Shown: positions 7,509 to 12,407 of the stretch, one piece after another
Layout: each line of letters begins with the position of its first letter
Numbering within the stretch: position 1 is the stretch's first letter
From: Desulfurococcales archaeon ex4484_217_1
GTDB lineage: Archaea; Thermoproteota; Thermoprotei_A; EX4484-217-1
Assembly: GCA_002254745.1 (NCBI GenBank)
Contig: NJED01000012.1
Span: forward strand, 1-12,407
Length of the DNA: 12,407 nt
Direction: 5' to 3'
The notes under the pieces: model-generated
Databases searched by the model: none
What the model was told of the DNA's origin: nothing
The model's input: only the letters and a program-made list of their open reading frames with translations
Translations under genes and position numbers: made by a program

Positions 7509-8689
7509 TATATGTTACCAGTAAAACCATGAATATAGTCCTGAGCTCAGTTATAGTTTTACTTTTAACATTTATCTTATATCCTTCAGTATTAGTTGCC
7601 GTTTTACCCTCAGCCATCTTACTTTACTTATTGGTATCCTTAACCACATTTAAGCCCAAAATATCCGTAACATCGTACATAACACCAGGCATTATAGATT
7701 TTGGAGAAATAGCTAATGTACACATTAAAATAGGAAGTCTTAGGAAAGTTTATGTTGAAGTATATGATAATTTACCAAATACTATTGAAGTGATTGAAGG
7801 AAAACCATGTTATAAGGGAGTGTTAGATAAGGGTGCTTATATAGAATTTACATATTCTATAATGCCTTTAATTCCCGGACTACATGAATGGAAGCCTCTT
7901 AGAGTCCATGTAAGAGACCCTTTAGGTCTATTTGAGAACGTTATTTTCTTTGAAATTCCGAGAAAACTTAGTGTAAGACCGCCTAAAACCCATGCTAAGA
8001 TGCCTTTTAGAATCCCTGCTTATGGCGTCTCCGGTATAAGAGAACATTATGAACCTCTATTTGATAGGGTAAAACCCTACGCACCCGGTGATAGTTTAAA
8101 AAGAATAGTATTTAGGAGTATGCTAATGCCCGGAGGTTTACGCGTAAAAAGCTTTATTAGTAAAGCACACGGTAAGATGGTAGAACCCCAAGAATTAAAG
8201 GTAATGTTCTTAATTAGTAGGAATTTCGCACACTTTTTCCGTAGAGCATACAGCTTAGCCTTATATGGTGTTTATAGGATTTTCATTGAATGCAACATGC
8301 TTGGTCGTTCCTTTAGCCTAGCGTTTAACAATGTCCTGAAACAGGTAGAGAGTTTTAATGAACTCCACAGAATTCTAAGCACATACAACGGAATGTCTGA
8401 TGATGAGCTACTAGCCGCGTTAATAAGGGGCTTTGAGGGGATTATTATTGTAGATTATTTGACGCTGCTTAGATTTCGTAGGTGGTTTCTGGGAATAGGC
8501 ACCCCTATACTTGTTATTATGCCTATTTCTGATAACTATGAGTTACTAAGTGAAATCAGGGGATTAGATGAGCTGCTGAAGGAACTTAAGAGGAAGTACT
8601 TAAGAGAAGTTTTAACACTAAACCTAAGAGAGGTGCGACTAATTTCATGCTCAATGGATTTTGAGAAGTTCCTGGAGGAGATCATATGA
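7505..8689 (+). CDS. DUF58 membrane protein
   Basis: Two N-terminal membrane helices (about 10-26 and 29-46) are followed by a beta-rich region (50-170) and then the DUF58 signature: YGVSGIREHYEP..., VKPYAPGDSLKRI at about 190-201, and GGLRVKSF. The family consensus is Y.pGD..R.IDW; here IVF (201-203) replaces IDW. The C-terminal part (215-394) has the alternating strands and helices of a vWA-like fold (VMFLISR, GIIIVDYL, TPILVIMP), but I see no clear metal-binding DxSxS motif. DUF58 proteins are encoded with MoxR ATPases and transglutaminases and are thought to form a MoxR-dependent complex that matures surface or membrane proteins; this is inference from context. ATG overlaps the upstream TGA and its own TGA overlaps the next ATG. 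Confidence 0.85.
   Translation: MIYVTSKTMNIVLSSVIVLLLTFILYPSVLVAVLPSAILLYLLVSLTTFKPKISVTSYITPGIIDFGEIANVHIKIGSLRKVYVEVYDNLPNTIEVIEGKPCYKGVLDKGAYIEFTYSIMPLIPGLHEWKPLRVHVRDPLGLFENVIFFEIPRKLSVRPPKTHAKMPFRIPAYGVSGIREHYEPLFDRVKPYAPGDSLKRIVFRSMLMPGGLRVKSFISKAHGKMVEPQELKVMFLISRNFAHFFRRAYSLALYGVYRIFIECNMLGRSFSLAFNNVLKQVESFNELHRILSTYNGMSDDELLAALIRGFEGIIIVDYLTLLRFRRWFLGIGTPILVIMPISDNYELLSEIRGLDELLKELKRKYLREVLTLNLREVRLISCSMDFEKFLEEII
8674..8680 (+). promoter_or_regulatory. Strong Shine-Dalgarno site before the 210-residue membrane protein
   Basis: GGAGGAG ends 5 bases before ATG 8686, inside the last codons of the DUF58 gene. It is the strongest ribosome site in this operon and supports independent, possibly high-level initiation at the last gene. 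Confidence 0.65.
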
Positions 8690-9318
8690 GAAACAATACG
8701 GAAAATGTGTCATACGACTATCTGCTACTTATCATTTCAGCAATATTACCAGTACTATATATTGCTGAAGTAATTACCGTAGATGTGCTTCATAAAATAC
8801 TATGTATAGTCTTCTTTGCCTTATCATCTTATACTGTGCTTCTTGAGAAATACAAGCTTTATATACTACTACTCTTTGCTGGTACCGCTATTTCCTCATA
8901 TGCTGGTACATCATTTCCTTTAATTCTATCCCTATGGTTACTCTCATCAGTATTTTCAAGGAGACCGTACGCTGTAATACTGGGTGCTGGATTAGCATAT
9001 ATAATTATGCTTAAGTCGAAAACCCTTGGTCTTGAAAATAGCTTGGCTCCGTGTAACTTTATCATATTAAATATAGGTTTAAATTATCTTGAACTCTCAC
9101 TTGTTCTTCTAGGACTAGTCTCCATAATAGCTATAGCGTTTACAGCTGACGTGAAACATTTTGAAATTGGCAGTCTAGCTCAAATATTAGCTTTGATAGT
9201 TATCATAGAAGCAATGTTGGTAGTTATTTCCTGGATAAACGTTCTAACATCAGTGATAACAGTCTACGGTATTTCGATAATATTGTTTGTTAGAGCTATT
9301 GAAAAGCATCGTACGTAA
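8686..9318 (+). CDS. Polytopic membrane protein at the end of the DUF58 operon
   Basis: The 210 residues are almost entirely hydrophobic, with about six to seven membrane helices (roughly 12-31, 35-52, 57-73, 76-107, 125-153, 160-182 and 185-203) and short loops. I recognise no domain. The short basic C-terminus (RAIEKHRT) suggests a cytoplasmic end. Bacterial TgpA-type transglutaminases carry several N-terminal helices in the same chain, whereas the transglutaminase here has only one. One possibility, purely inferred, is that this separate protein supplies the missing membrane domain. The ATG overlaps the DUF58 stop (ATGA) with a strong GGAGGAG site. Its TAA is separated by a single base from the stop of the opposing MoxR gene. 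Confidence 0.75.
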   Translation: MRNNTENVSYDYLLLIISAILPVLYIAEVITVDVLHKILCIVFFALSSYTVLLEKYKLYILLLFAGTAISSYAGTSFPLILSLWLLSSVFSRRPYAVILGAGLAYIIMLKSKTLGLENSLAPCNFIILNIGLNYLELSLVLLGLVSIIAIAFTADVKHFEIGSLAQILALIVIIEAMLVVISWINVLTSVITVYGISIILFVRAIEKHRT

Positions 9319-9319
9319 T

Positions 9320-10102
9320 CTACCATGGAACTCTAATTTTCCTTAATATCTCTTCATTTATTATATTTACTATCTTAGCGTAATTTTCCCTTGGCGTTCC
9401 ATACCCTGCTACTCTAGGGTTAAGCCTTATTCTATGCCATAGAACATACGGTGTAAGATACTTTATATCATCGGGTATAACGTATTTTCTTCCGCGTATT
9501 GCTGCAAGAGCTTTAGCTGTTCTTAAGAGAATAACTGATGTTCTTGGCGAAACACCTAGTATTATTTCAGGATTAGGATAGTCTAGGCTTATGGCTAAAC
9601 TGAACCGGTCAATTTGTGTTTCAGGTAGCGGAAATACACCCTCACTTTCCCATGGGTTTTGTGTAGCAATTATCATGAAAGGTTCGGGCAAGTTGTAAGT
9701 GTCACCTTCTATGGTGACACATCTTTCCTGCATAGCTTCTAATAGCGCGCTTTGGGTTTTAGGTGATGCTCTATTTATCTCGTCAATTAAGACTATGTTC
9801 GCAAATATGGGGCCTAAAATAGTCCTTAGTTCTCCTGTTTTAGGGTCTACTATTTTCGCACCAATTATGTCTGAAGGTATCATGTCTGGGGTCATTTGTA
9901 TTCTTTTAAATTTTAAACCTAGAACTTCGGCAAATAGCTTGGCCATCAATGTTTTTGCTGTGCCCGGAGGGCCTTCGATAAGCATATGTCCTCTACTTAA
10001 GAGAGCTACTGTCATTAACTCTATTTCCCTTAACCTGTCTATAACGTAATTGCTAATGGTTTTCTGTATTTTCCCAAAAATTTCCTGTGCTAGAGTAGTC
10101 AA
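9320..10102 (-). CDS. MoxR-family AAA+ ATPase, unusually short
   Basis: Walker A is GPPGTAKT (44-51), Walker B is IVLIDEINRA (103-112), sensor I is N149 (ATQNP), the arginine motif is TQIDRF (R166), and sensor II is GVSPR (R187); GRKYVIPDDIKYL follows as in MoxR/COG0714. Such ATPases act as chaperones that remodel partner proteins, often DUF58 and vWA membrane proteins. The chain is 260 residues while MoxR proteins are usually about 300-330. The gap is between YPNPE (175-179) and IILGVSPR, where the end of the core domain and the first lid helices (roughly 55-70 residues) should be. The frame is intact across this point (about 9566). The start is TTG 10102, 3 bases after the flavoprotein stop; no better start is seen. 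It is the last gene of the TatD-flavoprotein-MoxR unit and is tail-to-tail with the DUF58 operon. Confidence 0.88.
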   Translation of the reverse strand: MTTLAQEIFGKIQKTISNYVIDRLREIELMTVALLSRGHMLIEGPPGTAKTLMAKLFAEVLGLKFKRIQMTPDMIPSDIIGAKIVDPKTGELRTILGPIFANIVLIDEINRASPKTQSALLEAMQERCVTIEGDTYNLPEPFMIIATQNPWESEGVFPLPETQIDRFSLAISLDYPNPEIILGVSPRTSVILLRTAKALAAIRGRKYVIPDDIKYLTPYVLWHRIRLNPRVAGYGTPRENYAKIVNIINEEILRKIRVPW

Positions 10103-10105
10103 TAC

Positions 10106-10825
10106 TTATTCCCGCATAAGTTTTGTTATTATTTTGCTTCTCTCCCTAAATACTTTCTCCTTATTCTCCTCAGTAACCCTTTTGATTTCATCTTTAATCT
10201 TAGAAACCCATTCTCTCAATTTAACATCAAACCATACACCTTTAAATTCGCTAACAAGTTTAGCCATTAATGTAACAGATCTACCTACATTAGCTGCTTC
10301 CAAGAGTGTTTCATCATCGTTTAAAACATCACCTCGCATGTTAAAGAAGGATAGCGCAAATGGAGGTATTATAAAACCCATGGAGTTTAGCGTAGCATAC
10401 ATTAAGGATATGAGCTGTATTTCACCACTATCGTTACCTACTGCGATAACGCCGGCTACCTTGCCCTCAACCCAACTTCTACCGCTAACGAAAATCATGT
10501 TTTCTAAAGCAGTTAACCTATCAATTACTCTTTTAATTACACCGGATGGAGAGAACCAGTATATTGGTGTTGCAAAAATCACCCCATTAGCTTTAAGTAT
10601 TTCATCATATATTCTCTTCATATCATCGTTAATAACACAAGGATATCTGCATGCTAGAGGTTCATCGGATAAACATCCAATACAGTCTTTAATATCATAC
10701 TCGTAAAGATTAATGATTTCTGTTGTTGCACCAAGTTTCTTTGCTGCTTCCAAGGCTATCTTCAGCAATTTGTAAGTATTACCGTATGTTCTAGGCGATC
10801 CATTTAAGCCCAAGATGCGTACCAT
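10106..10825 (-). CDS. Flavodoxin-fold iron-sulfur flavoprotein / NADPH-dependent FMN reductase
   Basis: The N-terminus MVRILGLNGSPRTYGNTYKL has the FMN phosphate-binding loop GSPR..GNT (9-17). A cysteine group CIGC...C...C (C48, C51, C59, C63) just before DDM resembles the [4Fe-4S] motif of archaeal iron-sulfur flavoproteins, although the spacing x2-x7-x3 is not the classic one. ATPIYWFSPSGVIKRVIDR is the usual second FMN-contact segment of the family. Such proteins move electrons between FMN, an Fe-S cluster and partners such as quinones or oxygen species. At 239 residues it is slightly longer than typical (about 190-200) because of a charged helical tail (about 190-239). The start at ATG 10825 is well supported by an AGGTGAT site 5 bases upstream. 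It sits between TatD and MoxR in one - strand unit; no functional link to either is evident. Confidence 0.82.
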   Translation of the reverse strand: MVRILGLNGSPRTYGNTYKLLKIALEAAKKLGATTEIINLYEYDIKDCIGCLSDEPLACRYPCVINDDMKRIYDEILKANGVIFATPIYWFSPSGVIKRVIDRLTALENMIFVSGRSWVEGKVAGVIAVGNDSGEIQLISLMYATLNSMGFIIPPFALSFFNMRGDVLNDDETLLEAANVGRSVTLMAKLVSEFKGVWFDVKLREWVSKIKDEIKRVTEENKEKVFRERSKIITKLMRE

Positions 10826-10830
10826 GGATA

Positions 10831-10837
10831 ATCACCT
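10831..10837 (-). promoter_or_regulatory. Shine-Dalgarno site of the flavoprotein gene
   Basis: On the - strand this reads AGGTGAT, an exact match to the anti-Shine-Dalgarno end of archaeal 16S rRNA, 5 bases before the ATG. It fixes the start at 10825 and shows that internal genes of this unit use ribosome sites. Confidence 0.7.
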
Positions 10838-10846
10838 AAAACTATG

Positions 10847-10874
10847 CTGTTTAGAAACATGTTCTGTTAAACAG
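10847..10874. repeat. 28-base imperfect inverted repeat between TatD and flavoprotein genes
   Basis: The outer arms are CTGTTTA (10847-10853) and TAAACAG (10868-10874), 7 bases each with 14 between. The centre contains the palindrome AACATGTT, and the right side holds its own 11-base palindrome CTGTTAAACAG (10864-10874). The element covers the TatD stop codon (10867-10869) and most of the 41-base gap. It could fold as an RNA hairpin that affects the 3' end of the TatD message or processing before the flavoprotein cistron, or be a dimeric protein-binding site. No U-rich tract of the usual archaeal terminator kind follows on the - strand. Confidence 0.4.
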
Positions 10875-11604
10875 TAAATAATTTTCTAAAGTTATTGTAA
10901 ATAATTTTCTTGACATTTTCAACACTAAGCCTCTTTACCTTTGAAACATATTCTACGGTTTTCTTCACCATTAGCGGGTTAAGTTTCAAACCACGATAAA
11001 TATAGGGTCCATCACTTTCAGTAAGTAGGAATTCTAAGTCTAAGTAATCTATGATCCTTCTATGCTTGTCTTGAATTGTGAAAGCAGGGTTTATTGAAAT
11101 AAAGTAGCCTGAGTATGTTATTTCGTCTACGAGTTCTATGGGTCCTGTATACCAGTGGAAAACCGCTTTCTCAATATCGTATTTTCTAAGAAGTTCTAGG
11201 ACTTCGCTCCATGTATTTACTGCATGTATGTTTACAGTCAACTCATACTCTCGTGCTGCTTGAAGAAACTCCATGAAGAATTCTCTTTGCCTGTCTATCG
11301 TTTCAGGAACAAATTTTCTATCTAGACCTATTTCACCTAAACATTTAACATCGTATTTACCTATAAGGTTAATTACTTCTTTAACATGTTCTCTAGGAGT
11401 ATTGCCCACCTCCCAAGGATGCACCCCAATACATGGTACAATGTTATTGAATTTAGAAGCTAAATTTAGGGTTTCAATAGAAGATTCAAGATCGTCTGAA
11501 ACTGCAGCAATAAGAAGTACCTTCAAATATTCTACCATGTCGTTAATATCATACTCGTAAAGGTGGCAGTGCGAGTCTACATAAGGTATATTCAAAAAAC
11601 CCAC
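10867..11604 (-). CDS. TatD-family metal-dependent hydrolase (putative DNase)
   Basis: This is an amidohydrolase-type TIM barrel with the TatD ligands in order: DSHCH (H12, H14), GVHPWE (60-65), GEIGLD (E91), VNIHA (H127), FHWYTG (H150) and LLTESDGPY (D198). TatD proteins are two-metal 3'-5' exonucleases that act in DNA repair or degradation. At 245 residues it is close to the usual 250-260. The final active-site motif is ESDGPY instead of the common ETDSPY, keeping the metal-binding Asp. The start is GTG 11604 (MGFLNIPYVDSHCH); the TATA-like sequence about 31 bases before suggests a nearly leaderless transcript. It is the first gene of the - strand unit TatD-flavoprotein-MoxR. The exact substrate is not known for archaeal members. 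Confidence 0.88.
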   Translation of the reverse strand: MGFLNIPYVDSHCHLYEYDINDMVEYLKVLLIAAVSDDLESSIETLNLASKFNNIVPCIGVHPWEVGNTPREHVKEVINLIGKYDVKCLGEIGLDRKFVPETIDRQREFFMEFLQAAREYELTVNIHAVNTWSEVLELLRKYDIEKAVFHWYTGPIELVDEITYSGYFISINPAFTIQDKHRRIIDYLDLEFLLTESDGPYIYRGLKLNPLMVKKTVEYVSKVKRLSVENVKKIIYNNFRKLFTV

Positions 11605-11630
11605 CCTTATATGGCCACGTTTCTCATGTT

Positions 11631-11639
11631 TATTTAAAA
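11631..11639 (-). promoter_or_regulatory. TATA-like box for the TatD unit
   Basis: On the - strand this reads TTTTAAATA. Its centre is about 31 bases before GTG 11604, which would place the transcript start about 5 bases before the start codon. No clear Shine-Dalgarno sequence precedes that GTG, as expected for a nearly leaderless message. Confidence 0.45.
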
Positions 11640-11664
11640 TTATGTTAGGTACTTTTATTTTAAA

Positions 11665-11675
11665 CTTTAAAAATA
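11665..11675 (+). promoter_or_regulatory. TATA-like box for the double-thioredoxin gene
   Basis: CTTTAAAAATA is centred about 38 bases before ATG 11708 and 65 before ATG 11735, so transcription would begin near 11696. It is about 30 bases from the TatD box on the other strand, so the 103-base gap (11605-11707) is read as a back-to-back promoter region; nothing else is seen in it. Confidence 0.45.
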
Positions 11676-11734
11676 CAGAAGTACACTAATAGCGGAATAA
11701 GGGCGTAATGTTGGTAGTTATGGGGAGAGAAACT

Positions 11735-12334
11735 ATGAAAGCATGTAGGGTCGCAATTTACGTAGGACCTAAATGTGTGACATGTAAGGAGATGATTGAG
11801 GAAATATGTGGCGCAGATAATAGGCTGAATTTGGGATTAACTGTAGAAGTTATTGAAAAGGAGCATGAATATTTTAAGAAAACAAGAGCTCCTATGACTG
11901 TGTTTTTCGGTATTTTCAATGGAAGACTAAGGTACGTCGGTTGGATGTGTTGCCATATGGTTAGGGTTATTGAGAAAAACCTAATAATGCTTGCTAAGTC
12001 AGTGAAAGCTAAAGTACCTAAGGATTTAGTGGATATTCTTCGGCAATTAAATAAATTAGACATAGAAATGTTTACTTCACCTCTATGCCCTACAGGTTGC
12101 CCAGATATAGCTGAAGCATTAGCTAACATCGTTACTGCATGCGGTAACGTTTCATGCACCATTGTAGGGGCTATAGAAGCATTAGATTTAATGGATGAGC
12201 TTGGAATTTCAAAACTTCCAACACTAATTTTAAATAATAAATTGAAATGCTCTCCTAGAGGTAAATCTGTTGATGAAGCTTATAACAGTTTAAAGGAAAT
12301 CATGATTAGAAACTTAGATAAGATAAGAGGGTGA
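11735..12334 (+). CDS. Double thioredoxin-fold protein, PDO/glutaredoxin-like, with unusual second motif
   Basis: Two thioredoxin-like halves are visible. The first has strand RVAIYVG followed by C14-VT-C17 and, after RAP (P53), strands MTVFFGIFNGRLRYVG. The second has strand IEMFTSPLC followed by CPTGC (C118, C122) and ISKLPTLILNNK with the cis-proline P162. This is the layout of archaeal protein disulfide oxidoreductases, which form or reshuffle cytoplasmic disulfide bonds in hyperthermophiles. It is shorter (199 against about 225-245 residues), and the second site has three residues between cysteines instead of CPYC. Further cysteines are present, including a CC pair (72-73). The start is set at ATG 11735 because GGGGAGAG (11722-11729) lies 5 bases before it and MKACRVAIYV begins the first strand; ATG 11708 would add nine residues. 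The assignment to the PDO family is likely but not certain. Confidence 0.72.
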   Translation: MKACRVAIYVGPKCVTCKEMIEEICGADNRLNLGLTVEVIEKEHEYFKKTRAPMTVFFGIFNGRLRYVGWMCCHMVRVIEKNLIMLAKSVKAKVPKDLVDILRQLNKLDIEMFTSPLCPTGCPDIAEALANIVTACGNVSCTIVGAIEALDLMDELGISKLPTLILNNKLKCSPRGKSVDEAYNSLKEIMIRNLDKIRG

Positions 12335-12407
12335 GTTGCTGTTTCTGGGTTGTAGGTCTTTTAAGGTCTTTGTAGGTTCTGGTATGCCTCTTTAGGGTTT
12401 AGTCCTA
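12335..12407. other. Tail of the window: short tandem repeat and possible end of a - strand gene
   Basis: Three adjacent 10-base units at 12351-12380 read TGTAGGTCTT, TTAAGGTCTT and TGTAGGTTCT, each pair differing at two to four positions. On the - strand a frame open to the edge ends at TAA (12363-12361) and reads GLNPKEAYQNLQRP, which looks peptide-like and could be the C-terminus of a gene starting beyond the window, convergent with the thioredoxin-fold gene. Fourteen codons are too few to be sure. No good hairpin terminator is seen; the pyrimidine-rich stretches may end transcription. Confidence 0.25.

Noticed and set aside
9699..9720. Perfect 8-base hairpin (GTGTCACC / GGTGACAC) with a 6-base loop
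   Set aside because: It lies inside the MoxR gene and is explained by the conserved VTIEGDT coding sequence; too far from any gene end to be a terminator.
10050..10706. A 218-codon open frame on the + strand, opposite the flavoprotein
   Set aside because: It is antisense to a well-supported gene with all family motifs and an exact ribosome site; its translation is Ser/Thr/Leu-rich and has no recognisable motif, typical of a mirror frame.
9320..11604. A defence island built on MoxR, TatD and the flavoprotein
   Set aside because: MoxR and TatD occur in many housekeeping settings; there is no effector, nuclease-toxin, helicase or mobile gene beside them, and base composition does not differ visibly from the rest.
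11605..11707. Possible small RNA or tRNA in the longest gap (103 bases)
   Set aside because: The gap is AT-rich and fully accounted for by two back-to-back TATA-like boxes; no cloverleaf or stable stem was found.

Overview
The window looks like a piece of a thermophilic archaeal chromosome, most likely from the Thermoproteota (TACK) side. This rests on AT-rich DNA with heavy use of AGA/AGG arginine and ATA isoleucine codons, frequent TTG and GTG starts, stop/start overlaps of a few bases, TATA-like boxes about 25-35 bases before several first genes, Shine-Dalgarno sequences matching the archaeal GGTGAT/GGAGG type, and families common in archaea. No lineage is claimed beyond that. There are 14 protein genes, no RNA gene, no insertion sequence and no CRISPR array. 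Coding density is very high, and the longest gap is about 100 bases.

Region 1 (1-3122, + strand): the 3' part of an Ig-like extracellular protein with a C-terminal membrane anchor; a MacB/FtsX-type ABC permease whose 5' end is in another frame because one base is apparently missing near 1090; and an HhH-GPD DNA glycosylase/AP lyase that carries two four-cysteine motifs instead of one. Region 2 (3115-3882, - strand): a radical SAM enzyme that converges on the glycosylase with an 8-base overlap. Region 3 (3935-5553, + strand): an M23-peptidase-like protein of unknown role coupled to a HAD phosphatase whose catalytic DxD is DYH.

Region 4 (5578-9318, + strand): a tight four-gene membrane operon made of a TgpA-like transglutaminase, a small single-pass protein, a DUF58 protein and a polytopic membrane protein. 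Region 5 (11604-9320, - strand): TatD nuclease, iron-sulfur flavoprotein and MoxR AAA+ ATPase. The MoxR gene ends 1 base from the end of the DUF58 operon. MoxR, DUF58 and transglutaminase normally sit together and are thought to act together on membrane or cell-surface proteins; here the ATPase is on the opposite strand and lacks roughly 60 residues between its core and sensor II. Region 6 (11735-12334, + strand): a double thioredoxin-fold protein with CVTC and CPTGC motifs, followed by a possible end of another - strand gene.

The most interesting items are the compact MoxR placed tail to tail with its presumed partners, the double Fe-S-type motif in the glycosylase, the DYH HAD protein, the archaeal M23-like protein and the frame break(s) near 960-1090. 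I see no clearly new multi-gene defence or mobile system.
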